Positions 23,831-36,558 of a stretch of 64,000 nucleotides of DNA are shown here, piece by piece. Numbering within the stretch: position 1 is the stretch's first letter; every line of letters starts with the position of its first letter. Source of the stretch: Lumnitzera littorea (taxonomy: Eukaryota > Streptophyta > Magnoliopsida > Myrtales > Combretaceae); NCBI GenBank assembly GCA_024138015.1, contig JAMXBB010000008.1, positions 39,972,704 through 40,036,703 on the forward strand, in the 5' to 3' direction. The notes beneath the pieces are model-generated. The model worked only from the letters and a program-made list of their open reading frames with translations, made no database searches and had not been told where the DNA came from. Both the position numbers and the translations under genes were made by a program.

Positions 23831-24939
23831 TCACAACAATACCTTATCTAACAAGCCAATAGACACCAACCATCGCATATAAGACAGTCCACTGAGAACA
23901 GACAGCTCAATTAACTATCACACACAAGAATACAACCAACACACGATTCAAGATGGCACGAAATGGCGATACCATCACTCTCGGCCACTACAATACTGCA
24001 GAACACACAGTAGTAAACACCCAGTCACGGCCACGACACCACTGTTCACTAGCACAATAGCCACCACCTCACAGCACTGAACACAACTCGTAAATCCAAG
24101 ACTCGATTTAGGTAGACAACAAATAGCAGCTCTACTGACTGCCGGTGCCGATACTACACACCCTACAATTTACCAGCGATTGGATTCAAAACCTAACTAT
24201 CAAGTCTTCCAACAACCCACAATCGTCACTCGCTCACGCGACATCACGCTTTTGGCCCGCGACATCGTAGTACACAACTTCCCACTTCAACTTCGCACAA
24301 AACAACCTCTATTCCACTACAACCGTAAAACCAAATCACAACTGACTACACGAATGCACACCCGCTATAATTCCTTGCTAGCCGAGCCTCCACTAGCACA
24401 CAACAACAAAAATCTCCTTCACCCTCTTGACATCATATGTGCAGTACTCATAGTCTACATACACGATCATACTTGCAATTGCATCACTAATAAAGCTACA
24501 TAGACCCACAGACACTATCACGGCTTCGTGACACTTCCTAGACTAACCCAAGAACACCCACACACGCACTTGTACAACACCTTTAACACGACTAACTATA
24601 CTATGTTGCAGCTTCTAGTAAAGATTCCAACCATGAATTGCTACTCCTTCTCTTCATTTTCATTTTATTTATTTTTATATAAATTAGCTACTGCCGACTG
24701 AAACCCTAAGTGTCGAACATTCCCCAAAACACGATAATGGAATTGAACCACCTGTTGTCCGATATAATCCGTAGTGTACGTTTTTCACCAAGTTTAAGAG
24801 CACGAACCTAATAATCTCTCTTTTTCACCAATTTTTTTTTTTTCATGTTTTCTTAATTTTATATATTTTTACTTATTTATTTATTTATTATTTAATTATA
24901 TATATATATATATGTGAGCAACACTTGATAGATGACCAC
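23831..24939. other. C/A-rich then AT-rich non-coding stretch
   Basis: 23840-24600 is rich in C and A on the plus strand and resembles, in composition and strand bias only, the reverse complement of the G/T-rich core of the long LTR family (2590-3360 and 50180-51060). The 107-codon open frame at 24180-24503 has no recognisable motif and is probably a result of this composition. After 24650 the DNA becomes AT-rich, with a TA microsatellite at about 24898-24913. Confidence 0.4.
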
Positions 24940-25870
24940 TACATTAGCCAAAGTTAACAGTGTTATAATTAAACTTTTTAAAACATTAATCTTTTAATTG
25001 AATTTATGATGTTAATCCAACCATATACAAGTTGAGACCTTTTAATGCTTGCCAAGGGCGAGCTATAGCTAAAAGGACAAGAGGAAGGGAAATAAACACT
25101 TGGCATTAATTCTATTGTTAGTCGAGGTGTCGAGAAACTACAAGGTCGAGGATGCGAGAGTAAAGAATCACTCAGCAGGCACCAAGAGACTCGTGCCGAT
25201 TGAATTTAGAACTCGGCCAAGTTACGCTTGAGTTCAAGGACTCCTTTCCGAACTCGTACATCAAATTGTCAACCCCGTCCGGTTTAGATACTACTACTCC
25301 TAGCTAAGTGACTGCATGCCGACTTTTGTAAAACGCACAGTTTTGTATATATTTTTTTTAATTTTACTTGTGTGCTTGATAATTTAGGATTTAAGGTCTT
25401 GTACGTTATTTACAATTTTACTATTAGGATTTAAGACTTACTATAAATAACAACATTTTTACTAACATACGGAGAGAGATAGATAGATAGACGTATACAA
25501 AAGAATATACAGAGAGTAAAACTAAACCTCTTTCGAGCGAGGCAATACTTGAGTTAGCATTTGTTGGATTATCGAGTATTGATTGGACTCTTTAATCGTC
25601 CCTGCGTTTTTATCAATCTTGTTCTCAGATTGTGGTGAACCCTTTTATTTGAACCGGTTAGTGAGTTGCATCTAACCTTTATTTGAAATCCCGAGTGACA
25701 TTTAGTGTTCGTGAGTCGTATCGAACTCTATTTCAAGCTCAAACTCCTGATTGTGTTTGTGTCTTGGTGAGTTATATCCACTCACATTCACACTCAAAAC
25801 TTTCCTATTCTTCATATCCATCTTCTTTTTTAATACCCATTCCTGTTCATTTGAGATCTACTGCTGTTTT
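24940..25870 (+). repeat. Plus-strand LTR-like sequence
   Basis: It ends just before a primer-binding site at 25874, has a TATA box (TATAAATA at 25442), and shows the usual U5 sequence with repeated GTGAGT..AT..AAC units. The left edge is uncertain (about 24940-24960). Beyond the primer site only about 100 bases remain before the LINE insertion. No partner LTR was found, and the element may continue, decayed, after 42053. Confidence 0.5.
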
Positions 25871-25873
25871 TTT

Positions 25874-25930
25874 TGGTATTAGAGCTTTAGTTCCTTATCA
25901 TATTAGTATCAGAGCTTTGGTTCCTTATCA
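25874..25930 (+). promoter_or_regulatory. Doubled primer-binding site
   Basis: TGGTATTAGAGC at 25874 begins a 27-base unit that continues CTTTAGTTCCTTATCA. It is repeated at 25904-25930 as TAGTATCAGAGC plus CTTTGGTTCCTTATCA. Both resemble the tRNA-Met primer site. Only one can be at the LTR edge. Confidence 0.6.
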
Positions 25931-26121
25931 ATTTACCTCTAACGTAGATCTCCTTTAGTATAATTTTTCGAAAGTTCAAATGTTGTATTAGCATTTCAAC
26001 AATTGTTTTGGAGTGTTAATTTTTAAACAAGTCCTCCTCCTCCATCGAACGAAACCCTAATTCCTAAATTCAAAATTACACTTTCCATTTTGTAAAGAAA
26101 AAAAAAAAAAGACACAAATCC

Positions 26122-28230
26122 ATGGAAGACCTCAAAATGTCAATTGCTTTTGACCAAGATTTACCTAATTCCACTTACCTTCATTCTTCAAATCCTTTAA
26201 CCTAGGAATAGCATGAAAAAAATCTTGTAAAGAATCACTAACCCAAAGTCTACAAACTAAATATGCCTAATTGTTTGGGCTTAATGTGTAAGATGACATG
26301 GAACCTAATTGTTTGAACTTGGTGCGTAAGATGACATGGAAGAAGAGAGTAAAGATTCAATGCAAAATCAAGAAATGGCAAATAAGGGGAAAGCTCCAAT
26401 TGAAGATACTATTGACATCAGGTTCATTTCCTTCACTCTTTAATGAAAGAAAAAATTATATTCCAAATAGAAAAACACCGTTATTATAAAAAATTTTAGG
26501 CTTTCCTTAGGATACAAAATGTTGTTTTAGAAAGTCATAATCATATGGAGTTTTGTTAAAAACTTCTCATTGATTAAATTAGGGTTAGGTTTTCATGTTG
26601 TAGTTTTTAAGAACCTAAATGGTCTTACACTTATTATTAGGGATGGCCCTTAGTTTATTAATAGGCATTTTCTCACAATTAGGAGATGGGAACCTAATTT
26701 TAGGCCATCAGCCTCCTTTTTAAACTTAATGGCACTAAAACAAATAGACAAAGTAATAAGGCCTATCCTTAGGGTAGATCATTGATTGTGAATGCCGAAA
26801 GGGGAAGATTTGCTCAATTATATGTACAAGCAAACTTCCAACAACCCCTTCCTCATTTTATAAAAATTCCTAACATGATCTTCTAATTACAATATGAAGG
26901 TACTAAGCTACACTATTATCACTACAATTGCATTAGCCATTTAGTTAAAGTATGCCCAAATAACATTGGTAACAAAAATCTTAACAACATGGAATGTATT
27001 ATCGAACACTCCTCTCCTCATAACTCTCCTACCTCCATTAAGCCTAGCTTAGATCATGATACTAAATCCAATACTCAAGAAGGAGATAGTTTTAAGCCTA
27101 ACGTAGGCTAGTCACATCAATTTGAGCCTAAAATAGTTCTAACCTAAGGCCAAGCAAGTTGTGACAATCCAATTTTGATTGAAGTTAGCAACCTTTATGG
27201 GGAATGGCTTTTAGTTACAAAAAGGAAAAAGAAAAATAAGGCAACAAATCATAATAGCTAAAAACTATCAATCACCAAGGGAAGGACCTAATAAGGAAAG
27301 ATCTTCTGCCTCAAATAATGATAATAATGCAAAGAGTGCACTTGCTCAAAATAGAAATCAACTAGAGTGAGGGAAACTTTAGAGTATGAAAAATTAAATC
27401 TTCTTCTATCACATCACAAAAGTCACCTATAGTTAGAAAGAATGAATCAGTAGCAAGTAATAATGGAGTATCTACTATAGATATGGAAACATTAATGGAG
27501 ACATTTAGTTCCATTAAAGGCCCAATTAACTCCTTCACCTTCCAATCTTCTCTTATAAAATGAAACCAAACAATGGAGGTCAAAAAAAGATTAACCTAAG
27601 CTAAAAAAGCAGTTATAAACACTTAGAAAAATGGACCAAAGAGCAACCATAACCTTCGTAATCAAAATTCTTTAACCTTACTTAGACATACTGAACTTGG
27701 ATAAGAGTCAATCCCTCCTTATTTTGGACTAAGATCACTCTATAACAAGAGTGATAGTGGAGCTGCTGGATGTGAGAAGGCTCCTTGGGTAAATTGTCAA
27801 CCCAAGCTTAGTACCAATAGTAATAACTTAAATCTTACATCTAGAGGGAGATGCTTACTTAACAAACTCTAAATTGACAATAGCAACTTTTTAGACCTAC
27901 ACAATCCAAATGAGTGCTTCAGTCTTGAAAAACACCACTAAACAAGAACTCTCGATGAAAAAATGGATAAGGACCTTAAGGCTTCTCATAGAACACATGC
28001 TGATAAGGACCAATCTAGAAATCCTAGAATTGGTAATTCCAATTACCATAATTCTGAAAAAACTGAGCCTTAAGCAGCCAATCTTTTAGAACTTAGAAGA
28101 GTCCCTAGCAATCATAGACATGGAATATTGCCCAAGGAACTTCTACATTGAGGTCAAGAGAACTGGTTAGGTAGTTGGAGAAATAATGTGGTATTGACTA
28201 ATTATGACCATCATGGAGGAAAATAAGCTA
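26122..28230 (+). pseudogene. LINE ORF1 (DUF4283-like, decayed)
   Basis: The frame opens with MEDLKMSIAFDQDLPNSTY at 26122. A DUF4283-type segment is seen near 26660-26730 (RHFLTIRRWEPNFRPSA), then a VNAERGRFAQLYVQ segment near 26790. A CCHC-like knuckle near 26900-26960 has Cys changed to Tyr (YYHYNCISHLVKVCPNN). The basic LVTKRKRK near 27213 fits the usual follow-on. ORF1 proteins bind LINE RNA. Stops from CAG, CAA and TGG codons are scattered through it. A Ser/Asn-rich tail leads to ORF2. Confidence 0.7.
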
Positions 28231-28239
28231 TCAACCTTA

Positions 28240-29254
28240 ATTCGAAAAATTTGTATCCTAGCTTGGAATGTTAAGGGAATGAATACCTTAAGGAAATAAG
28301 AACACATCATGAATCTTCTTGATACTAATATGGCAGACTTAATTCTCTTATTAGAGCCAAAGCTTGAATCACTTACTGCTTACACCTTTTATGATGGCTT
28401 TGTAGCAAAGGAGGCTGAGGGCTAGAGTGGTGGGATTTCAATGATGTAAAATACTACTGCACTAGATGTAGAGGTGGTAAGACAAATGCCATAAGCATTC
28501 CATCTCATGTCTAAGGTTAGGCATTTTACTCTTTTTTTTTTTTTTGTATTTATCAACTGTATATGGATCCCTTAATCTACAAAAAGAAATTAGAGTTATG
28601 GAATGATCTAAGAAATGTTGCTGCTTTTACTATAAGAAACAAACCTCAGTATGCTTTAAGTAATTTTAATGATAACATTTGTCCTTTTGAGTAATGGAGA
28701 AGGGGGATTTGTCAAAGGAATAGAGCTAAAATAGATCACTAATGTATGAATGATTATAGACTTTTCAACTCATGTGTTTCTCTCATGTAAGTTGTATGCC
28801 CCTTCTCCAAAACATTTGGCAACACTCTCAACACAATTGTCTTAAGGCAATTAGTAACATTCCTCTTGAATTTAGGAAATGGAATTTTAGAGTTTTTGGA
28901 ATCATTCACAAACAAAAGAAAGACCTCATTTCCAAATCATCTAAGCTTGATCAAAATATCTCTTGGTCGCCAAATTCTCAATTTTTGCAAACACAGAAAA
29001 ACCTAAAAGAGGAACCAAACCATGTACTTGATAGAGAGGAATGTCTTTAGAGTTAAATCTAGACAAAAAAGGCTCTTAAAAGGTGGGAGAAACATACATT
29101 TTTTTCATACAACAGTCATAACAAGAAGGGCTAAAAATAGAATCTTAGGGCTATAAGATGATCGAAGGCATTGGACTTTTGATCAAATCAATATCAACAA
29201 ATTAATCAGAGATTATTTCATCACACTTTTTTCATCAAAAAAAGACAGTGGTTT
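28240..29254 (+). pseudogene. LINE ORF2: APE endonuclease and linker (decayed)
   Basis: ICILAWNVKGMNTLRK at about 28252-28300 matches the start of L1-type apurinic endonucleases (WNVRGMN). ADLILLLEPKLESL follows near 28336; the catalytic Glu is in EPK. The linker to RT reads EFRKWNFRVFGIIHKQKKDL near 28870-28930. It breaks at 29260 where a solo LTR begins and resumes after 30932. A T-run near 28530 and several stops disrupt it. Confidence 0.75.
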
Positions 29255-29259
29255 CTCTT

Positions 29260-30927
29260 TGTTGAGTTTTTCCCTTAATATATTTTAATGATAACAAAAA
29301 CATGTATATGAACTCAATGAGATTTTTAAGTATGAAGGGTGTTTAGAAGAAAGTAAGTTTGAATTTGTTAGAATGTATATCAGAGCGTATATCAGCAAGT
29401 TTGAATGTATACCAACAAACATCATAACATCAGTCAGAATGTATATTAGCAAACATCAGAACATCACTGTGTGCATTTGGAAATATGTTTAGCTGCTATT
29501 TCTAAGTTGTTTCAATTAAACAAATTAAGTTGGAAAAATGTGCAAGAAGACCTAGCTCCACTTTATTAAGTATGTTTGGGTAATATATTTAATTTCATTC
29601 CACTTAAGTTGGTTAAGTCCATTGGGATTTAAGTTAAAAGATGCTCAAGAATTAGATTTGAAAAATTGAGTTATTAAGATTTAAAATAATAAGTTTTCTG
29701 ACAATCACAGTTAGAATTGCTCAAGGTTTGAAATATAGTAAGGACATTAATTGAAAGAGGATTCTGATATACTCCTTATGCAAGAACCTTTTGGACACGT
29801 TGAGGTACAACTATTAGTAGTTTATCAAAGATAAGGTTTGTTGGATTCAATTTTTTTTTTTTTTTTTTTTTAACTTGAATATATCTTGTAGATAAGCCTG
29901 AATATTCATATGTAATCAAACCTGATTTCTTATAGGATTTGTTTTGACAAAATCCAAATAGAGATATTGAAGAAGGAAGAAGATTTATTTATGATAGTTA
30001 AGATAAGTAGTTTTAGATTTATCCTTATCTCCTCATCCCTATCATTTAAAATATTTGAATTTCCACAAAGATAATAGAGGATTGGAATTTTTCATTACAT
30101 GCAACAACCTTCGAATTACATAAGCTTGGCAAAGGAACAAATTTAGAACAACTTGATTTGAAATTTTTGAATTTCAATATTTGGTTCCTATTTTCATGAG
30201 ATACTTCTACAATATCAAAACTAATTTTGTTTAAACAAAGATATTATTGAGAAAAATCTGGAAATAGCCATTTCTAGCTGTTATATAAGGGTCTATTTAA
30301 TTTGAAGTCACCGTTGATCAAAAGATTACCACACACTCAATATCAGACTTGAAGTTAAAAATACTCTTAAGCATATTGTTAGAAACTGTGTTAGAAATTG
30401 AGCAAAAACAACTTTGTTATTTCATTGTTATTGATTTAGTGCGAAAGTTGTAAAAAGCTATTTGTTTGTATTATTGCAATTTTGTTGTAAACATTATTGA
30501 CATTGTATCTCGAGTGTGAGAGGATTAGGAAGTTCTCTGAATCCTGTGTTTGGCTTATAAAAAAGCTAGTGAGATAGGATAGAGAAAAAGACTGGATATC
30601 CTTATAATCTCTCATTGATTTTTGCTTATTAAAAGGTTTAGACTAATGGAACGATACCGGCAAGGAGGACTGGGTCCCCAATAGTGGAGTTGTAAGAGAG
30701 CAATAGGCAAAAGGCTAAAACTCTATAAAACTGCTTGGTCGATCTTTTTACTCCTTATCTTCTTTTCCTTCTAATTGTTATTATTAATTGTTCTTTGAGT
30801 TAACAATCAATTTCTAACTACTTATACCATTAAAGATATTTAGAGAGATTTTTAAACTCATAAATTTTAGTTTTTGCAAAAAGATATCAATTTACCCTCG
30901 CCTCTTAATATCTTATTGGAACCAACA
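29260..30927 (+). mobile_element. Copia-like solo LTR (1668 bp) in the LINE
   Basis: It starts TGTTGAG and ends CCAACA, giving TGTTG/CAACA inverted ends, with a perfect 5-bp duplication CTCTT at 29255-29259 and 30928-30932. The start (TTTTAATGATAACAAAAACATG) and the TACCCTCGCCTCTTAAT stretch before the end resemble LTRs of the copia SIRE/Maximus group. No internal region remains. It separates LINE endonuclease from LINE RT, so it is younger than the LINE. Confidence 0.85.
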
Positions 30928-30932
30928 CTCTT

Positions 30933-31355
30933 GTTGAAGGGGTGGGGTTTATGTTCATGTTAACATAATATCTTCCTACCCCCTCTAACTAATCAGGAAA
31001 TAATCAAAGCTTTGAACTCAATTGGCTCCCTTAAAGCTCTTGGTAAAGATGGCATTCATGCCCTTATTTTGAAAAATTGCTAGAATTTTATGAGACCTTC
31101 TTTTGTCTTGCTTATCGAAGAAATCTTCTCAACCAAAAGACTACCTTTAGGCCTAAATCAAACACTAATCTATTCGCTTTCCAAAAGTAACATGTTGATC
31201 ACTTTAGAAACTTCAAGCCTATTAGGCTTTGCAATACTTTCTATAAGGTTGTTACCAAAATTCTAGTGGCTAGATTAAGACCTATGCTTAACCTTCTAAT
31301 TTGTACAACTTAAACTAGCTTTACCCTAAGTTGTAAGGTAGTTGACAATATAATA
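30933..31355 (+). pseudogene. LINE RT, N-terminal fingers (decayed)
   Basis: It reads NQEIIKALNSIGSLKALGKDG near 30993, followed after a frame change by IRLCNTFYKVVTKILVARL near 31217-31275, the conserved FRPISLCN block of L1 RT. A remnant of the NI/L helix (VDNIIL) ends at the second insertion. Confidence 0.75.
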
Positions 31356-31360
31356 CTAAT

Positions 31361-34300
31361 TGTCAAGCTGAAAATTCAATTTCTCTCTTTCATTAGCTTG
31401 ATTTATATTAAGTCCAACTAACTTAATATAAACCTCTTGATTGAACTAAGAAAATGTTGTTTTTTTAAGTTTTTGAATAAAGGAGTCACCAACCAATCCA
31501 AATCGAAAAAAAAATGAAATTAGGGCCTATGGGTGGATGGACCCTAATTTTAACTACTAGCCTGCGATTTTCTAAAATAAAAAAAGAAAAATAGAAATAA
31601 AATTAAATATGGGCTTGGGGGCTACCTTATCAAAGCCCTAAGGTTTCCACAAAAGTGTCCATGAAATAATTAAATAAGCCTTTAACTTTATTTTTAAGTA
31701 AAATGCACTTTCTTTTATTTTTTATTCGAAAAAGAGGAAAACAAATTGGGAAAAGGGGAAAAATAAGTCATTTATTCATTTTGGGTTGCCTAAAGTGCTT
31801 ACGTATTTGCAAAGCGAGATCAAGCTCACGTACTTCTCAATTTAAAAAAACCTTAGTTGGTTGATTTATTTTATTTTTAAAAAATTATTTTCACTTTAAA
31901 TTCGTTAAATTTTATTAATTTTGGAAAAAAATAGGTTTTTTGTCTACTTTTGAAAAATCTTAAAGAAATCCCTAAACTTTAGAAATGACGAATTTATTTA
32001 TGACAAGCATTTTGTTATGAAAAAACTATTTTTGAGGGAAAAAAAAAACCATTTTATTTGAAAATAACTTAATTCAAAACAAAACCCATATCATATCATG
32101 GCAACAATGTGGCAATACCAATTATTCACCAATTAACATGATAACTATTAAAATCAAGCTAGCATTGTAATTTATCAAATTCAATTCAACAAAATATTAA
32201 AGCTAAACTATGCTACCATACCCTTTTTTCCCAATAAGTTAATTAACATGCAAACTAAACAAATTGACATGCTAATTACCATGCTTATTATTCAAATTAA
32301 ATAATGCTAATTATCAAATCAAGTTTATTAACATGCAAGCTATTCAAATTAAACATGATAATTAATTACAACTAAGATATTAATTACCTAAGTCTAACAA
32401 ATTATTATTCCAACTAAAATAACAAATCAACATATTATATATTAACATGTTATTAAAATAAATTAAGTATCACAAACACATTATTTTCATAAAAAGCAAG
32501 ACAACACAAGATCAAAACATAAATTTTTTTCTTTTTAATTTTTTTCCTTTTCTCTTTTTTTTTTTTCAAACATTTAACACAACAATGAAAGATGGAAAAA
32601 ACTTACCTTGCATGTGTAATAGACCAATGGTTAGTTCGAGTCTATTTTAGTTAGATCTTGAGGTAAGGCTAGTAGTTCTTGACTCTTGACTTCTCAATCT
32701 TTGAAAGCCCTAAGTCAATTTCACAAAAACAATAGGGTAAGTATTCTAATATAATAAAGAAAAAAAAATGGAACTATTCACATAAACCCTAAAACATTCA
32801 TCTTGATTACAACTCAAATTAAAACGAATCGAAGCATTGTTGGATAGAATCAATCATTGGACTTTGTTCTATAAAGAATGAAGAATCTCCTACTATTTTG
32901 GTTCTCTTTAATTTGCTCTATAATAAGAGAAATCGAAGACAAAAAGTGGGATCGTACATGTATATAGCCTAAAGAGAGAAAGTGTTAATCTTCACTTTGA
33001 GAGCTTTTCGATTCTTTTTGTGTGTATTGAAATGAGAGTCCAAGACCCTTCTTTATAGTCTCCAAACCCAAGTTGTGCCTAAGAAACTTCTATCTTTGAG
33101 AAAGATTGTATCTTTGATGAAAATAGCAAATATTGGTGTATATCTTGGTTTCATACTTTTTTAGCCAAATTCAAACACGTTTTTGCATAAAATTATGGAA
33201 ATTAAAAGTGTACATAGCTCATGGAAGATGTACTTACTTGTTTTATTTTGAGCTATGTCATTAATTTACAAAAAGAATCACCAATTTTGCAAAAATAAAC
33301 AAGAGTGTACAATATGGGCATTTATTAGTCATCCAATTTTCCTTTTTTTATTTCTCCCATTTCCCTTAATAATAATTATTCAAATCCTAGACTTTCTTAA
33401 ATAGGAGATATCCCGAACTTTCAATTTCATATTTTTGAAATATTTTTTCATGATAAAAAAGTAGGTGAAATCGAGTAAAATATACTTGGATAAAAAGTTG
33501 CTATTTTTATGGAAAAGAAGCTTTAAAAGCTTTTGTTCAATCAAGGGGAGGGAGAAGAAAAGAGGAGTTGATTAGATCCGCTTTAGGACCACATGTCGCC
33601 ATAAGGCACCCTGGCACGTCTACTTAACGATACGTATCACCAATTTTTTTCCTTTTTTCTTGCTTTCTTTTTTTTTTTCCCTTTCTTTTCTCCCCCATTG
33701 TTTCTTGACTGCACAGTTATTGTTCTTTTAGTCTTTCCCTCTTTTTCTTTTTATTTTTTTAACTCAAAATATAACTCGATTAATTCTTCGACTCCTAGAA
33801 AATCAAACTATGGCGTTCAATGAAATACAAATCTAATAAACATATACTTAAAATATTTTCAAAAATTATCAAATTTGACCAAATTAGAAACTTGGTATTT
33901 ACTTATATTTGATTTTAATTAAAAAAACTTCAAATGGCAATAAATATTCGTTTTAACTTTGGTTGAGATGTAGTTTGAGGCCATACTTTCCTTAAAATGT
34001 GTATTTTCAAAATTTTTCAAAATAAGCAGTTCAAACTAGACTAGAAAAATTGGTTTACTTAGTCAAAATTTCTAATTTGGTTAAATTGCATACCTTTATT
34101 TTGACTCTAAATGCAATTTTTGAGCTCAAAAAATAATTTCCACCCAAAACCAACCTAAATGGACCATTGTGCAACATTTTTTTTATGATTTTTCATTTTT
34201 TTGATTATTTTTGTTTTTCCTTCCTTTTTTTTTCTTATTTTTTATTTTATTTTGTATTTTTCATTTTTCCAATTTTTTGATATTTTTCACATTTTCAATT

Positions 34301-34405
34301 CTTTTTTTTTTTTTTTTTTTGCATTTTCATATTTTTGACCTTTTTCAATGCATAGAGGATTTAAATTAGAAATGGACGTAAAGATGGTAAAATGGGTTGT
34401 CTACA
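31361..34405 (+). mobile_element. Solo LTR, long-LTR family (copy C, 3045 bp) in the LINE
   Basis: It starts TGTCAAGCTGAAAATTC and ends GGTTGTCTACA. The flanks CTAAT (31356-31360) and TTAAT (34406-34410) form a target duplication with one mismatch. The start aligns with copies A (1496) and B (49153), and the GGAGTCACC block near 31488 matches their GGAGTCGCC/GGAGTCGTT blocks. The rest is AT-rich with long T runs. LINE RT resumes directly after it. Confidence 0.8.
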
Positions 34406-34410
34406 TTAAT

Positions 34411-36373
34411 GAATAAAATACTAAATAACTGCAATAGGAAGAGGGGTAAGAACAGATGGATCATCCTAAAGTTGGACCTATAGAAAGCGTTTGACTCATT
34501 GGAGTGGGATTTTGTTAAATGGATTTGCTTAGCTTAAATTTTCCTACTAAATAAGTAAAGCTTATTCTTAGTTGCATCACATCACCCTCTTTTGAACCAA
34601 TTGTCAATGGTCACTTATTAGCCCCCTTAAGCCATGTAGGGGTATAAGGCAAGGAGACCCACCGTCTTCCTAATATTTTATACTTTGTGTTGAAATCCTT
34701 AGTAGAGTAATAAAAAAAGTTATTGAGAGTGGAAACTGGAAAACTTTTCATCTAAGAGGTTCCCCCTTACAAATATCTCACTTGGCATATGCTAATGACA
34801 TTGTATTATGTGCTAAATTTGATGAAGAAAATGCGCAAACCATACAAAATGTCCTCACCTTGTTTTCCTCTCTCTTTAGCTTGTCGATTAACAAAAACAA
34901 ATATGGTATGCTCTTCTCCAAAAATGTGAATCAAGCATCTAAAACACTCATCACCTCCTTACTAGGCATAAGGGAAATTATTACTTTTGGCAAATATCTA
35001 GGTTTTCCTCTTAATAAGGGTTCAAAGCCATCTATTGTTGAATTCAGCTTTCTCATTGAATAGGTGCAAAAGAAACTTATTGGTTGGAAAATGAAAACAT
35101 TGAGTGTGGCTGGAAGGCTTGTTTTGGCCCAAACCACCTTATAAGCAATTCCTTCCTAGTACATGTAGATGTGCTCTCTTCCTGAGGGATTCCTTAATAA
35201 GCTTACAAGCATTATTAACAATTTCATTTAGTAAGGAACTAATGAAAGTAGGAAATTTCACTTGATTAATTGGGAATCTATTGCAACTACTAAAGAATTG
35301 GGGGGCTTAGGCCTTTTTCATCTAGGACAAAGCAATAAGACTTCATCATTCAAAAGATTCTTTGAACTCAAGAGAAAGTCCATTGGATCTAATTAGTTAA
35401 ACATAAATATAAAAGGTCCCTAGATGATCCTCATGGAAATAATTATGGTACTTAATCCTTTATTGCAAAAGAACTGATTAACTGTCAAGTTCATCTATTT
35501 TGACTAAACTTTGTTGTTTTGGGTAATGAAGGAGGGTTAGCTTCTGGCATGATTATTGGTGTAGGTTGGGTTCTCTTAAAGCCATGAATCAGGGTCCCTT
35601 GTTATAGCAATCAAATTAGCTCACTATTTATGATTGTTGGTTGTTAGAAACTTAATAGATTGAAGATAACATGGGCTTCCCCATCTCTAATTACTTGGTG
35701 CAACACATTGGTCCCATCTTTCTAGATAGATACATTGAGGATCAAAAAGTTTTGGATGCAAATAATAGACTCATTTCATCTAACAATGACATCTATTAGG
35801 CACTCTTAAAACAGATAAACAAAGGTACTTACACAAATCAATGGTCCTGGATCTAAGACTCTCCTTTTCCTCCAAAATTTAAAATTTTTCTTGTTGAGGT
35901 AAACATACAATTCTCTTCCTATTGTCGATTTACTTCTACATAGAAAAATTATTCAATCAGGCAATTGTCCAAGATGTAGACATCTAGAAGAAACAATTTT
36001 ACATGCTTTCTATGGGTACCATACCATTAAGGATATAATCATTCATTAGCAATCATGTTCATTTTCTTCAAATGCTTAGGAAAATCTTTTTCTCTGGATC
36101 AAAGAAAATTGTTATATTAAGAAGAGTCAACTTACAAGGCCTTACCCTTTCCCTCAATTTTGTTTTAGCATCATGCTTTAGAAAATTTAGGCAAATAGAA
36201 ACTCCTTACTTCATAATCACTCTCCACTATTAGCTAACTTACACCAATCAATAAGGTATACTAGTCATAAGCTCTAGGCTTTCATAAAATCAAGGAAAAC
36301 TTGCAAATTTATTGACTGTGTCAACTTAACATTGTCGCCTCCTCCATAAGGCTAGATTTAACTAAACATAGAT
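34411..36373 (+). pseudogene. LINE RT palm and zf-RVT region (decayed)
   Basis: NRWIILKLDL then AFDSLEWDFV near 34452-34510 is the RT motif with the first Asp. The catalytic YADD box is YANDIVLC at 34788-34811, so one Asp is changed to Asn and the enzyme would be dead. A 93-codon open stretch (34782-35063) continues to FGKYLGFPLNKG. The zf-RVT pattern CPRCRHLEETILHAFYGYH lies near 35970. LWKIWANRNSLLHNHSP follows near 36180. It stops in an LN(T)D-type motif at the third insertion. Confidence 0.8.
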
Positions 36374-36558
36374 TGATACGGATTTCGTAGATGAACATAT
36401 GAACCCAATATCACACGTAACTAAAAGGGTGGGTCAAAGTCGCGAGATGGCTTGAAGAGTAAATGATAATCGAAGGTTGAGCAAAGGTTACCTTGTACTG
36501 ACGATAGATTTGACACACTAACACCTCATACAAACTCGGGTTACACTTGATAAGATAG
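36374..36558 (-). repeat. Remaining end of the 3' LTR
   Basis: It matches 39671-39858 (shared CGGGTTACACTTGATA and GATGAACA blocks). The match ends at GATAAGATA/GATACGATA, where pol sequence starts, so the deletion junction is within a few bases of 36555. Confidence 0.75.

Noticed and set aside
24180..24503. 107-codon plus-strand open frame
   Set aside because: It lies in C/A-biased DNA, has no motif, and is flanked by non-coding repeat-like sequence.
24898..24913. TATATA run as a promoter
   Set aside because: Simple repeat in AT-rich DNA with no gene downstream.
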